Notes under the pieces: generated by a model
What the model was told of the DNA's origin: nothing
The model's database searches: none
Seen by the model: the letters and a program-made list of their open reading frames with translations, nothing else
DNA from: Diaphorobacter sp. HDW4B
GTDB taxonomy: Bacteria; Pseudomonadota; Gammaproteobacteria; Burkholderiales; Burkholderiaceae_C
Length of the DNA: 64,000 nucleotides
NCBI RefSeq assembly: GCF_011305535.1
Contig: NZ_CP049905.1
Location: forward strand, 310,001-374,000
Reading direction: 5' to 3'
Program-made: the position numbers and the translations under genes
Part shown: piece by piece, positions 27,318-37,210 of the stretch
Position numbering within the stretch: position 1 is the first letter of the stretch
How the letters are laid out: each line of letters opens with the position of its first letter

Positions 27318-28595
27318 TCAGGAGCCACGGCGCTCGCGCACGCGGTACACGTCGGTCGCATCCAGCGAAGAAGCCTGATTATCCCAAGCGTTGCGTATGA
27401 ATGTGACCACAGCTGCAATTTCCTTGTCGCTGAGCACATGCAGATAAGGTGGCATGCCCTGCGGACGTGGATTTCCGGCAGTTGCGGGCATGTAGCCGCC
27501 ATTCAAGACCATACGTACCACATTGGTGGGACTGTGCATGGTCACCGCACGGTTGCCCGCGAGCGCCGGGAACGACTCGCCATCGCCCTGCCCCTTGTCA
27601 CCATGACAGGAGGCACAGTTCTGCCGATAAACGGAGGCTCCCAACTCCATGGTGCGCGATCCGGGAGCATCGACCTTCTCCACAGCGACCTGCTGCTGCG
27701 GCAACTCCCGCAGATAAGTCGCCATGGAGCGCAGGTCCTGATCATTCAGATACTGCGTGCTGCGAAACACCACCTCGGCCATTGGCCCGGAAACGGTGGC
27801 GTGCGGCGAAGTGCCCACCCTCAGCAAACGCTCCACATCGGCCTGAGACCAAGCGGCCACACCCGCCTCCTGAGGCGCGTTGAGCGCAGGCGCATACCAG
27901 TTCTGCACCGGAATCAGCCCGCCGCGAAACGCCGCCCCATCTTGCGTGGCACCTAGTACATTGCGCGGCGTATGACAGGCGGCGCAATGCCCCAGCCCCT
28001 GCACCAGATAGGCACCGCGATTCCAGTCCGCCGATTTCTTGGCATCGGCCTCGAAGCTGGCTGGACGGAAAAACATCGCCCGCCACCCTGCCAGAGCGAC
28101 CTGCGTGTTGAACGGGAAATCCAGCGCATTCGCCCGATTGGCCTGATCGACCGCCGGAATGCTGCGCAGATAGGCCCAGATCGCATCGGAATCCTCGCGC
28201 GTCACCTGCGTGTAGCTGGTGTACGGAAACGCCGGATAGAGCAAACGCCCATCGCGCGCGCGTCCGTTGTGCATGGCGCGCCAGAATTCCGACGAAGTCC
28301 ATTCGCCAATGCCGCTGCGCAAGGCCGGAGTGAGATTGGTCGAATAGATGATGCCGAACGGCGTCTCGATCGCCCGTCCACCCGCGAACTTTGCACCACC
28401 AGCCACGGTATGACAGGCCATGCAATTGCCCGCGCGCGCCAGATATTCACCCTTGGCGACCAACGCAGGCGTAATCTGCACCGACTCGCTTGCTTCCAAT
28501 GGCGCTTCGCCAACGCGGTTCAACTGCTGCACGGCAAAGCCCGCGACCACAGCCAAGCCGATCAGCACACTAATAATCTTGATGGAGCGCTTCAT
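27318..28595 (-). CDS. Tri-haem c-type cytochrome (dehydrogenase cytochrome-subunit type)
   Basis: A 425-aa protein with one N-terminal hydrophobic segment (IISVLIGLAVVAGFAVQQL; signal or anchor) and three haem-binding motifs, CMACH, CAACH and CASCH, evenly spaced. The layout and length match the cytochrome c subunits of membrane alcohol, gluconate or aldehyde dehydrogenases, which pass electrons to ubiquinone or a terminal oxidase. No molybdopterin or PQQ catalytic subunit is adjacent. Overlaps the di-haem cytochrome gene by ATGA, so the two are cotranslated. Confidence 0.9.
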   Translation of the reverse strand: MKRSIKIISVLIGLAVVAGFAVQQLNRVGEAPLEASESVQITPALVAKGEYLARAGNCMACHTVAGGAKFAGGRAIETPFGIIYSTNLTPALRSGIGEWTSSEFWRAMHNGRARDGRLLYPAFPYTSYTQVTREDSDAIWAYLRSIPAVDQANRANALDFPFNTQVALAGWRAMFFRPASFEADAKKSADWNRGAYLVQGLGHCAACHTPRNVLGATQDGAAFRGGLIPVQNWYAPALNAPQEAGVAAWSQADVERLLRVGTSPHATVSGPMAEVVFRSTQYLNDQDLRSMATYLRELPQQQVAVEKVDAPGSRTMELGASVYRQNCASCHGDKGQGDGESFPALAGNRAVTMHSPTNVVRMVLNGGYMPATAGNPRPQGMPPYLHVLSDKEIAAVVTFIRNAWDNQASSLDATDVYRVRERRGS

Positions 28596-29347
28596 TTCCC
28601 AGCCACCTCCATGCCGCCGCAGCGTATCGGCAGCGGCGGCTCATGGCGCTCGGCCGGCTTGCCGCCGTTGGTGATCGGCTGCGCAGACAACCAGGCCGAC
28701 ACCGCACTCACATCTTCGGGCGTCATCTGCTTGGCCACGGCCGCCATGCAGTCGGGTTCATGCGCGTGTCGCTTGCCCGCTTGCCATGCGCCCAATTGCC
28801 CATTCAGATAGTCGCGCGGCAAACCCAGCAGCCCCGGAACAAACGGCTGAACACCCGTCATCGCGGAACCGTGGCATTGCACACAGGCAGGCAGCGAACG
28901 CGAGGCATCGCCCTCGAACACCAGCTTGCGGCCACGCTCCAGCACGGACGGGGGTTCGGTCGGCGCAGGCGGCTGCGGATACGGAACCTGCAAAGAAGCA
29001 AAGTGCCCCGCCATCTCGCGCAGATAGTCGTCGGTCAGGTTTTCCAGCAGATACGACATCGTCGGATAGGCGCGTCGCCCATCCCGAAAATTCAGAAGCT
29101 GGTTGTAGAGATAACCTTCCGGCTTGCCCGCAATGCGCGGAAAGTAGCCGCTGGTCGTGGATTTGCCCTGCGCCCCATGACAGGTCGTACACGCCAAGGT
29201 GCGCGTCGCCATGCCATCGGGATCGTTGAGCTTTGCGGAGAAATCCGGCGACGCAGCCACTTGCGCATTCACAGGGAAAGCGGCAACCGAGCAGATCGCC
29301 GCAAGCAACCAAGCTATGGAGGTGCGCCGCCTACCCACGGCCAGCAA
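28592..29347 (-). CDS. Di-haem c-type cytochrome (c4-like)
   Basis: A protein of about 251 aa with a signal region ([22 protein letters not shown]) and two haem motifs, CTTCH and CVQCH, each followed by [20 protein letters not shown]-type loops as in cytochrome c4. The start is uncertain: TTG at 29347 (given) or GTG at 29338. Both overlap the end of the SDR gene. It is probably a periplasmic electron carrier working with the tri-haem protein. Confidence 0.87.
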   Translation of the reverse strand: MLAVGRRRTSIAWLLAAICSVAAFPVNAQVAASPDFSAKLNDPDGMATRTLACTTCHGAQGKSTTSGYFPRIAGKPEGYLYNQLLNFRDGRRAYPTMSYLLENLTDDYLREMAGHFASLQVPYPQPPAPTEPPSVLERGRKLVFEGDASRSLPACVQCHGSAMTGVQPFVPGLLGLPRDYLNGQLGAWQAGKRHAHEPDCMAAVAKQMTPEDVSAVSAWLSAQPITNGGKPAERHEPPLPIRCGGMEVAGK

Positions 29348-30101
29348 ATGGCATCTTGGTCGCCATCACCGTGTGGAACATGACATTGGCTTCGAGCGGC
29401 AGATTCGCCATGTAGAGCACGGACTGGCCGACGATTCCCACATCCATCAGCGGCTCCTCGGCCACTGCGCCATGGGCCTGCATCACGCCTTGGGTCAGGC
29501 GCTGCGCCAGTTCGGTTCCGGCATTGCCCACATCGATCTGGCCGACGGCGATGTCGTACTTGCGACCATCGAGCGATGCGGTCTTGGTCAGACCCATCAC
29601 CGCATGCTTGGTGGCGGTGTAGGCAATCGAATTGGGACGCGGCGTGTGCGCGGAAATCGAACCATTGTTGATGATGCGGCCACCACGCGGCACCTGCGTC
29701 TTCATCACGCGAAAGGCGTTCTGGATGCAGTAGAACATGCCGTTCAGGTTGGTATCGACAACCGCCTTCCAGTCCTCGATCGACAGGTCTTCAAGCGGAA
29801 CTGCCGGAGCGCCGATGCCGGCGTTGTTGAACAGCAAGTCCACCCGACCAAACGCGCTGACCGCCGCGTCGAAGACGTTGCGCACCGAAGCGGGATCGGT
29901 CACGTCAGAGGTCACCACCAGAGCGCGATCACCCGCACCCGATTGCGCCGCTACCTCGGCGAGTGGTGCCTCGCGGCGACCTGTCAACACCACCTGCCAA
30001 CCATCGGCCAGCAGCGCCAGTGCCGCCGCCTTGCCAATGCCCGAACCAGCGCCCGTGACGAGCGCCACCTTCGACTTCTTGCTATCCACCATCTCCGACA
30101 T
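29331..30101 (-). CDS. Short-chain dehydrogenase/reductase
   Basis: A 256-aa classical SDR. The cofactor motif is [18 protein letters not shown] (about residues 14-31), the NNAG motif is present, and the catalytic Ser-Tyr-Lys is in [27 protein letters not shown]. Substrate unknown; it oxidises or reduces an alcohol/ketone with NAD(P). It overlaps the di-haem cytochrome gene, so the two form one transcript, although an NAD enzyme and a periplasmic cytochrome do not act together directly. Confidence 0.9.
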   Translation of the reverse strand: MSEMVDSKKSKVALVTGAGSGIGKAAALALLADGWQVVLTGRREAPLAEVAAQSGAGDRALVVTSDVTDPASVRNVFDAAVSAFGRVDLLFNNAGIGAPAVPLEDLSIEDWKAVVDTNLNGMFYCIQNAFRVMKTQVPRGGRIINNGSISAHTPRPNSIAYTATKHAVMGLTKTASLDGRKYDIAVGQIDVGNAGTELAQRLTQGVMQAHGAVAEEPLMDVGIVGQSVLYMANLPLEANVMFHTVMATKMPFAGRG

Positions 30102-30148
30102 GTCTCCGTTTTATTGTGACTGCACCCAACCCGCGATCATCGCTGCAA

Positions 30149-32488
30149 TCATCGCTGTGATTTGCGTGCCTTGCTCGCGCTCTTGCGCGAAGCCTTCTTG
30201 TTGACGGTCGCCTTGGGGCCGCGCGCAGACTTGTCCTGCTTGCTGCCGCCACCACCACCATTGCTATTTCCGTTGCCGTTACTGCCACCATCCTTGCCGC
30301 GACTCGGCTTGCCCGCACGAGGCGCATCGCTGCCACGTGCACGCACCATATCATCAGGACGCGACGGCACGCGAGCGGCCTTGCCAGCACCGGGGCGCGA
30401 GCGATTGGCTGCAGCTGCGGCAGCCAGCTCGATGTCGTCACGCACCAGACGGAAGTCGATCTTGCGACCGTCCAGATCCACGCGGCTGACCTGCACCCGC
30501 ACGCGCGTGCCGATCGAGTAGCGGATGCCGGTGCGCTCGCCACGCAGTTCCTGGCGCACCTCGTCGAACTTGAAGTACTCGCCACCGAGTTCGGTGATGT
30601 GCACCAGCCCTTCGACATACATCTCGTCGAGCGTCACGAAGATGCCGAACGTCGTGGCCGCAGTGACCACGCCGCTGTATTCCTCGCCCAGATGTTCGCG
30701 CATGTAGCGGCACTTGAGCCACGCTTCCACGTCGCGGCTGGCTTCGTCCGCGCGGCGCTCGTTCGCGCTGCAATGCAGTCCAGCGGCTTCCCAGGCTTCG
30801 AGTTCGCGCCGCGCCGACATCGACAGCGGCTTGATGTCAGGGTCCTTCACGCGACCCGCCAGTCGCTTGACCAGCTTGTCGTAGGCCTCGCCCTGCTCCG
30901 GCAGCGTCGGCAACTTGTACTTGGTGTTGCTCAGGATCGCCTTGATCACGCGATGCACGAGCAGGTCGGGATAGCGACGGATCGGGCTCGTGAAGTGCGT
31001 GTAGGCCTCGAACGCCAGGCCGAAGTGACCACTGTTGTAGGGCGAGTAGATCGCCTGCTGCATCGAGCGCAGCAGCATGGTGTGGATCTGCTGCGCGTCC
31101 GGACGGTCCTTGGTCGCAGACGCAATCGCCTGGAACTCGCCCGTCTTCGGTTCGTCGCTCACGGTCATGCCCACACCCAGCGCCTTCAGATAGGCGCGCA
31201 GAATGTCGACCTTCTCCGGCGTTGGGCCGTCATGCACACGGAACAGACCCGGATGCTTGGATTGCCCGATGAAGTCCGCGCTGCAGACGTTGGCCGCCAA
31301 CATCGCCTCCTCGATCAAACGGTGCGCCTGATTGCGCACGCGCGGCACGATCTTTTCGATGCGGCCATTCTCATCGCAGACGATCTGCGTTTCGGTCGTC
31401 TCGAAATCCACCGCGCCACGCTTGCCGCGCGCGCCCAGCAGCGAGGTGTAGACGCCGTGCAGATTCAGCAGATCCTGCACGCGATCCTTGCGCTTGGCCG
31501 CCTCCGCACCACGCGTGTTCGCCAGAATCGCCGCCACTTCCGTATAAGTGAAGCGCGCGTGACTGAACATCACCGCCGGGTAGAACTGGTAGGCGTGAAC
31601 CTCACCGTCTGCCGTGATCAGCATGTCGCAGACCATGCACAGACGCTCCACTTCCGGGTTCAGCGAACACAGACCGTTGGAGAGCTTCTCGGGCAGCATG
31701 GGAATCACGCGGCGCGGGAAATACACGCTGGTGGCGCGGTCATATGCATCCACATCGATGTCGTTGCCGGTCTCCACATAGTGGCTCACATCGGCAATCG
31801 CCACCAGCAGGCGCCAACCCTTGCCACGGCCCACCTTCGCGGGCTCGCAATACACAGCATCGTCAAAGTCGCGCGCATCCTCGCCATCGATGGTGACCAG
31901 CGCAATGTCGGTCAGATCGACGCGGCGGCGCTTGTCCTGCGCACGCACTTTTTCAGGCAGCTCCTTCGCCAGCCCCAAGCACGCAGCCGAGAACTCATGC
32001 GGCACACCATATTTGCGCACCGCAATCTCGATCTCCATGCCGGGATCATCCACCTCGCCCAGCACCTCGGTCACGCGACCGACAGGCTGACCATAAAGAG
32101 CCGGAGGCTCGGTCAGTTCGACCACCACCACCTGCCCCGACTTGGCCGTGCCCGTGGCACCCTTTGGGATCAGCACATCCTGACCATAACGCTTGTCTTC
32201 CGGCGCCACCAGCCACACACCACTCTCATTGAGCAGTCGGCCGATGACCGGATTGTGAGGACGCTCGACGATCTCGACGACACGCCCTTCGGGACGCCCG
32301 CGCTTGTCGTAGCGCGCAATGCGCACACGCACCTTGTCACGGTGCAGAACGGCGCGCATTTCATTGGGGGGAATATAAATGTCTGGCTCACCATCATCGC
32401 GAATGACAAACCCATGTCCATCGCGATGACCTTGCACGGTTCCTTCAATCTCTTCCGATTGATTTGCAGAGAACGGCTGCGAGTGCAT
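30149..32488 (-). CDS. rnr: Ribonuclease R
   Basis: A 779-aa 3'-5' exoribonuclease. Cold-shock-like domains at the N-terminus (EIEGTVQGHRDGHGFVIRDDGEPDIYIPP), the RNB catalytic domain with the acidic cluster IDGEDARDFDDAVYCE, the SPIRRYPDLLVHR motif, a C-terminal S1 domain (YSGVVTAATTFGIFVTLDEMYVEGLVHI) and a Lys/Arg/Gly-rich tail of about 85 residues. Start: ATG at 32488. An upstream in-frame extension would run through the tRNA-Leu gene on the other strand. Works with tmRNA/SmpB in decay of stalled mRNAs in other bacteria. Confidence 0.97.
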   Translation of the reverse strand: MHSQPFSANQSEEIEGTVQGHRDGHGFVIRDDGEPDIYIPPNEMRAVLHRDKVRVRIARYDKRGRPEGRVVEIVERPHNPVIGRLLNESGVWLVAPEDKRYGQDVLIPKGATGTAKSGQVVVVELTEPPALYGQPVGRVTEVLGEVDDPGMEIEIAVRKYGVPHEFSAACLGLAKELPEKVRAQDKRRRVDLTDIALVTIDGEDARDFDDAVYCEPAKVGRGKGWRLLVAIADVSHYVETGNDIDVDAYDRATSVYFPRRVIPMLPEKLSNGLCSLNPEVERLCMVCDMLITADGEVHAYQFYPAVMFSHARFTYTEVAAILANTRGAEAAKRKDRVQDLLNLHGVYTSLLGARGKRGAVDFETTETQIVCDENGRIEKIVPRVRNQAHRLIEEAMLAANVCSADFIGQSKHPGLFRVHDGPTPEKVDILRAYLKALGVGMTVSDEPKTGEFQAIASATKDRPDAQQIHTMLLRSMQQAIYSPYNSGHFGLAFEAYTHFTSPIRRYPDLLVHRVIKAILSNTKYKLPTLPEQGEAYDKLVKRLAGRVKDPDIKPLSMSARRELEAWEAAGLHCSANERRADEASRDVEAWLKCRYMREHLGEEYSGVVTAATTFGIFVTLDEMYVEGLVHITELGGEYFKFDEVRQELRGERTGIRYSIGTRVRVQVSRVDLDGRKIDFRLVRDDIELAAAAAANRSRPGAGKAARVPSRPDDMVRARGSDAPRAGKPSRGKDGGSNGNGNSNGGGGGSKQDKSARGPKATVNKKASRKSASKARKSQR

Positions 32489-32522
32489 TTTTTTGATATA
32501 CAATCTAAATCTTTCCTGAGAT

Positions 32523-32607
<85 letters not shown>

Positions 32608-32768
32608 AGTTTAACGACAACAAACGGCAAGCCGTCGAAATCGATAAGCTTTTTAGTGATTCTCTGGAAAACTTTTTCTCTGCTCCGCAAGGGGCTGAAG
32701 ACAAAAGAAAGTTTGCAAATTCGGATTTCTGACACCAAGGTCAGTTTACAATTGCAAACACTTTATAA

Positions 32769-32853
<85 letters not shown>

Positions 32854-32860
32854 AACACAG

Positions 32861-32892
32861 AGCCGTTGAGTGAAAACTCAACGGCTTTTCTG
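32861..32892 (+). terminator. Intrinsic terminator after the tRNA-Leu pair
   Basis: A perfect 10-bp stem (AGCCGTTGAG 32861-32870, CTCAACGGCT 32877-32886) with a TGAAAA loop is followed by TTTCTGTTTTC. It lies 7 bases past the second tRNA. Confidence 0.9.
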
Positions 32893-33104
32893 TTTTCTGC
32901 GTGAAGATTCAACTTCGCGCCAAACGGCTTGCCCGTACGCAGTGTTTCAACCCGGTCTTCACCAGTTTGTGCATCAACGCACGCCTCGATGCCCACCCTT
33001 TTGGTCGCACCCGATGTTGTGAAGCGCTGCGCAAAGCTGCAGTCCATGGGTCTGCGCCCAGCCCAGCATCGCGTGCAGCAGGCGCTCGCGAAACGGTTTG
33101 CAGC

Positions 33105-34037
33105 TCACGTCACCACACGCGGAAAATGCTCGAAGGTTTCCTTCACCAACTCGCGCAGCCAGATGGTGGCGGAGTCGTTGTGAAAGCGGGCGTGCCAGTA
33201 CTGGCTCAGTTGAAACGGCGGCACCGGCACGGGTGACTCGAACATGCGCACCGCGCCGAATTCGACGAACACATCGGCCAGTTCGCGCGGCACGGTGGCG
33301 AGCAGATCGGGATGGCGGTCGATGAGCAGAGGCACCATCAGAAAGTGCGGCGTGACCACGGCGATCTTGCGTGCCACGCCCTGCTCTTCGAGCACCTTGT
33401 CGTAGCTCTCGCTGGTGCGGCCGGTCAACGAAACGACGACATGCTTCATCGCTTCGAACTGCTCGCGGCTGAGCTCCGTGCCCAGTTCCTTGTTGCGCGC
33501 GCTGGCAATGGTGACGAAGGAACTCAGAAACAATCGCTGCTGATACAGCCCATCGGGCGCGGCGCGAATCGAGCCGAGCGCGAGGTCGACTTCGCCCGAT
33601 GCCAGCAGGCCTTCGATCTGTTCGATGGGCACCTGTATCGTGCGCAAGGAGCAGCCCGGCGCGATCTTCTTGAAGCGCGCGAGCAGCGCAGGCAGAAACA
33701 CCAGCTCGCCCATGTCGGTCATGCTCAGGGTAAACACCCGTTTGGCTTTCGCGGGCTCGAAACGCGAGCTCACCAGGATCTGGCCGCGCACGGTCGAGAC
33801 CACATCGGCGACCGCTGCGTGCATGCTCGTGGCTCTGCTGGTCGGCTCCATGCGCGGGCCGATTTTCACGAACAGCGGATCATCGAAATACGCTCTCAGT
33901 CGGTTCAGCGAATGGCTCATCGCGCTTTGGGTTAACCCTAGCTTTTGCGCCGCCTTCGTAACGCTTCCCTCCTGATAAATCGCATCGAACACCGCCAGTA
34001 AGTTCAAGTCGAATTGATCTGTATGCATGGTGTTCAT
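33105..34037 (-). CDS. LysR family regulator of the adjacent aromatic cluster
   Basis: A 310-aa LysR protein. The helix-turn-helix is LLAVFDAIYQEGSVTKAAQKLGLTQSAMSHSLNRLRAYFDDPLFV (NodD/PnbR-like subgroup), followed by a complete effector domain. It is divergent from the Rieske oxygenase gene, 102 bases apart, with a T-N11-A palindrome touching its own start codon. That arrangement is the standard one for a LysR activator of a catabolic operon that represses its own gene. Confidence 0.9.
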   Translation of the reverse strand: MNTMHTDQFDLNLLAVFDAIYQEGSVTKAAQKLGLTQSAMSHSLNRLRAYFDDPLFVKIGPRMEPTSRATSMHAAVADVVSTVRGQILVSSRFEPAKAKRVFTLSMTDMGELVFLPALLARFKKIAPGCSLRTIQVPIEQIEGLLASGEVDLALGSIRAAPDGLYQQRLFLSSFVTIASARNKELGTELSREQFEAMKHVVVSLTGRTSESYDKVLEEQGVARKIAVVTPHFLMVPLLIDRHPDLLATVPRELADVFVEFGAVRMFESPVPVPPFQLSQYWHARFHNDSATIWLRELVKETFEHFPRVVT

Positions 34038-34045
34038 TCTATGAA
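34033..34045. promoter_or_regulatory. Candidate LysR operator for the aromatic cluster
   Basis: TTCAT-TCT-ATGAA is a perfect dyad that fits T-N11-A exactly. It covers the start codon of the LysR gene and is about 95 bases upstream of the Rieske gene, suiting autoregulation and divergent activation. Confidence 0.55.
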
Positions 34046-34139
34046 TGGTGTACGCACGATTGATACATGGATTCCACCACCCTAGACTTCATTCACGCCG
34101 TCAAAAAGATTCGGTGGATGACAACCAGGAGACAACCCC

Positions 34140-35234
34140 ATGTTCATCAAAAACACTTGGTATGTAGCGGCTTGGGACCATGAAGTCACCAAGGAAGGCA
34201 TGTTCACTCGCACCATCATCGGCGTGCCGGTGCTGATGTACCGAAAGGCCGACGGCGAGATCGTGGCCATGGAAGACCGCTGCTGCCATCGCGGTGCACC
34301 CTTGTCGGTGGGCCGCCGCGAAGGGGACTGCGTGCGCTGCATGTACCACGGCCTGAAGTTCGATGAAGGCGGCCAGTGCGTGGAAGCACCTGCCCAGAAG
34401 CGCATTCCGATTCAAGCCAAGGTCCGTACTTTCCCTGTGGTGCAAAGCCACCGCTGGGTCTGGGTGTGGATGGGCGACCAAGCCAAGGCCGACCCTTCGC
34501 TGATCCCCGACACGCAATGGCTCGACCATCCCGACTGGCGCAGCAACGATGGCTACATTCACTACGACGTGAACTACCTGCTCATCTGCGACAACCTGCT
34601 GGATTTCTCCCACCTGCCTTTCGTGCATCCCACGACTCTGGGCGGCGGTGCGGACTACGCGGCCAGCCAACCCAAGGTGGACCGCATCGACAACGGCGTG
34701 CGCATCACCCGCTGGGCCATCGACATCGAACCACCTCCATTTGCCGCAGCGGTGAAGGACTGGGGCGGCAAGGTCGATCGCTGGAACATCTACAACTTCA
34801 CCATTCCCGCCACGCTGCTGATGGACTCGGGCATGGCCCCCACCGGCCAAGGTGCCGAGCAAGGCAACCGCGAAGGCGCGATCGAGTTCCGTGGCTGCCA
34901 GGCGATCACGCCGGAGACCGAAAACTCCACGCACTACTTCTTTGCGCATCCACACAATTTTTCCATCGATCAGCCTGAAGTCACACGCAAGATTCACCAG
35001 GCCGTGGTGGATGCCTTCGACGAAGACCGCGACATCATCACCGCGCAGCAAAAGAGCCTGGCGCTCGCGCCCGATTTCAAGATGGTGGCGTTCGGCATCG
35101 ACGCGGCGCTGAACCAGTTCCGCTGGGCCGTCTCCAAGCGCCTGGCCGAAGAGGCCGCAGACGAAGCCGCCGCCAAGGAAGCCGCTGCATCTGCACCTAG
35201 CACAGCAGCCCCCGCAACCACCGCAAAGGTCTGA
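34140..35234 (+). CDS. Rieske non-heme iron oxygenase, VanA-like
   Basis: A 364-aa oxygenase component. The Rieske cluster ligands are C48/H50 and C67/H70 (RCCHRG and CMYHG). The mononuclear iron triad is D155, H158 and H163 (DFSHLPFVH). The size and order match single-subunit O-demethylases such as vanillate demethylase VanA. The C-terminus has an extra Ala/Glu-rich tail. A VanB-type reductase follows four bases later. In this cluster it would supply a phenolic substrate for the later ring hydroxylase, for example by O-demethylation, but its true substrate is not determined. CAGGAGACA precedes the ATG. Confidence 0.88.
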   Translation: MFIKNTWYVAAWDHEVTKEGMFTRTIIGVPVLMYRKADGEIVAMEDRCCHRGAPLSVGRREGDCVRCMYHGLKFDEGGQCVEAPAQKRIPIQAKVRTFPVVQSHRWVWVWMGDQAKADPSLIPDTQWLDHPDWRSNDGYIHYDVNYLLICDNLLDFSHLPFVHPTTLGGGADYAASQPKVDRIDNGVRITRWAIDIEPPPFAAAVKDWGGKVDRWNIYNFTIPATLLMDSGMAPTGQGAEQGNREGAIEFRGCQAITPETENSTHYFFAHPHNFSIDQPEVTRKIHQAVVDAFDEDRDIITAQQKSLALAPDFKMVAFGIDAALNQFRWAVSKRLAEEAADEAAAKEAAASAPSTAAPATTAKV

Positions 35235-35238
35235 CATC

Positions 35239-36186
35239 ATGAAGCTCGTAGTTGCACGCCTCACGCACGAGGCGCAGGATGTGCTCGGCCTCGAATTGCG
35301 GAGCAAAGACGGCAGCACGCTGCCAGCATTCACCTCGGGTGCGCATATCGACCTGCATCTGCCCGGCAATATCTGCCGCCAGTACTCGCTCTCCAACTGC
35401 TCCTCGGAGCGCGACCGTTATGTGATCGGCGTGGGCCTGGCTCCCGCATCACGCGGTGGTTCGTCCTACGTGCACCAGAAGCTGGCTGTGGGCGACGAGA
35501 TCGAAGTGAGCGAGCCCCGTGCGCTGTTCGGCATCGACGAGAGCGCCAGCGAACATGTGTTCATCGCCGGTGGCATCGGCATCACACCCATCATGAGCAT
35601 GGTGCGCTGGTGCATTGCCAACGACAAGCCATGGAAGCTGATGTACTGCGTGCGCACCCGTTCACGTGCAGCGTACAGCTGGACATTGGCACCGCACGGT
35701 GAGCGCGTGCAGTTGCATGTCGATCAGGAAGCCGCTGGCGCACCTGATCTGGCGGGCTTCATCGGCAGTGCTGGTAGCGGTGCGCATGTGTATTGCTGCG
35801 GCCCCGAAGGCTTGATGAACGCCGTTGGCAATGCGGCGGCTGAAGTCGGTCTGGCCAAGGCAGCCACGCACTTCGAACGCTTTGCCCCACCGGAAAACGC
35901 AGCCCCCGCTGCACCCGCAGGCAGCTTTCAAGTGCTGCTCAACCGCAGCGGAAAAATCATCACCGTCGCGCCAGAGCAGAGCATGCTCGAAGCGTTGGAA
36001 TCCTGCGGTGAATCGCTCCCCTTTTCTTGCCGCGAAGGCATGTGCCGCAGTTGCGAACTGCCCATGCTCGAAGGCGAGGCAGACCATCGCGACTACGTTC
36101 TCTCCGACGAGGAACGTGACGCACACCGCTGCATCCTGCCGTGCGTATCCCGCGCACGCAGCGAACGCATCGTGGTTGATCTTTGA
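35239..36186 (+). CDS. VanB-type oxidoreductase (phthalate-dioxygenase reductase family)
   Basis: A 315-aa electron-transfer partner for the Rieske oxygenase. Flavin site RQYSLSN (about residues 54-60), NAD(P) site FIAGGIGITPIMSM, and a C-terminal plant-type 2Fe-2S domain with CREGMCRSC and a fourth Cys near 302. Four bases from the oxygenase stop, so coupled. One component carries flavin and iron-sulfur, as in VanB and phthalate dioxygenase reductase. Confidence 0.92.
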   Translation: MKLVVARLTHEAQDVLGLELRSKDGSTLPAFTSGAHIDLHLPGNICRQYSLSNCSSERDRYVIGVGLAPASRGGSSYVHQKLAVGDEIEVSEPRALFGIDESASEHVFIAGGIGITPIMSMVRWCIANDKPWKLMYCVRTRSRAAYSWTLAPHGERVQLHVDQEAAGAPDLAGFIGSAGSGAHVYCCGPEGLMNAVGNAAAEVGLAKAATHFERFAPPENAAPAAPAGSFQVLLNRSGKIITVAPEQSMLEALESCGESLPFSCREGMCRSCELPMLEGEADHRDYVLSDEERDAHRCILPCVSRARSERIVVDL

Positions 36187-36232
36187 GCTTCCCTCCAACC
36201 GCAGTCATCCCTACAAAACGGAGACAAACCCC

Positions 36233-37210
36233 ATGTTCAAACTTCTTTCCACGATTTCCGCTGCTTGCGCAGTCCTGCTGATGGCAGGCACGGCCTCGGC
36301 GCAGGACTACCCCAATCGCCCTGTGCGCATCGTCGTGCCCTACGCCGCAGGCGGTGCCACCGACTTCGTGGCGCGCACCGTGGGCGACAAGCTCTCCAAG
36401 GCGCTCGGCCAGCCGTTCGTCATCGACAACAAGGCAGGCGCAGCCGGTGCCATCGGCGCAGGCGAAGTCAGCCGCGCCAAGGCCGACGGCTATACGCTGC
36501 TGATGACCATCACCGACTCGCAGATCAACAACACCGCGCTGTACAAGAAGCTGGCCTACGATCCGCAGAAGGACTTCGCCTTCATCACCCAGGTGGTGCG
36601 CAGCCCCGCGCTGATCTCCACGCATCCCGGCACCGGCATCAAGAGCATGGCCGACCTGAAGGCCAAGGCCGCCAAGGGCGACGTGAAGCTGAGCTACGGC
36701 TCCTGGGGCATTGGCGGACTCGGCCATCTGGCGGGCGAGAGCCTGAACCGCTCGCTCAAGGCCAACATGGTCCACGTGCCGCAGCGCGGCGAAGGCCCGG
36801 TGGTCTCCGACCTGCTTTCGGGCACCGTGGATGTGGGTCTGTCGTCGGTTGCCAGCGCGCTGCAGCATGTGCCCAGCGGCAAGGTGGTTCCACTCGCCGT
36901 TCTTGGACCACAGCGGTCGACATCGCTGCCCCAAGTACCTACCATGATCGAGCTGGGCTTCAAGGATCCGCTGTACGAAACCAATGTCTGGATCGGCTTT
37001 CTGGCACCTGCAAAAACGCCGCAAGCCATCATCGACAAGCTGAACAAGGAAGTGCGCGCCGCCATGGCAACACCCGAATTCAGCCAGCAGTTCGTGAGCA
37101 AGGGCTTTGAAGTCATGAACAGCACCCCCGAGCAATTTGCCACGTCCTACAAAACGGAGTTCGACGTGATCACCAAGCGCATCCGTGAACTAGAAATTGA
37201 GGCCCAATGA
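36233..37210 (+). CDS. Bug/TctC family substrate-binding protein of the aromatic cluster
   Basis: A 325-aa periplasmic protein: signal MFKLLSTISAACAVLLMAGTASAQ, then YPNRPVRIVVPYAAGGATDFVARTVGD, VIDNKAGAAGAIGAGEVSRAKADGYT and a VPQRGEGPVVSDLLSGTVD motif. ATG at 36233 follows ACGGAGACAAACCCC. The frame is open further upstream but that part overlaps the reductase gene. Probably a receptor for the aromatic acid used by the cluster (inference). No TctAB genes are present. Confidence 0.92.
   Translation: MFKLLSTISAACAVLLMAGTASAQDYPNRPVRIVVPYAAGGATDFVARTVGDKLSKALGQPFVIDNKAGAAGAIGAGEVSRAKADGYTLLMTITDSQINNTALYKKLAYDPQKDFAFITQVVRSPALISTHPGTGIKSMADLKAKAAKGDVKLSYGSWGIGGLGHLAGESLNRSLKANMVHVPQRGEGPVVSDLLSGTVDVGLSSVASALQHVPSGKVVPLAVLGPQRSTSLPQVPTMIELGFKDPLYETNVWIGFLAPAKTPQAIIDKLNKEVRAAMATPEFSQQFVSKGFEVMNSTPEQFATSYKTEFDVITKRIRELEIEAQ

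Noticed and set aside
32902-33104. A possible gene between the tRNA terminator and the LysR gene
   Set aside because: The open frames there have no ribosome site or recognisable sequence. I see nothing in this stretch.
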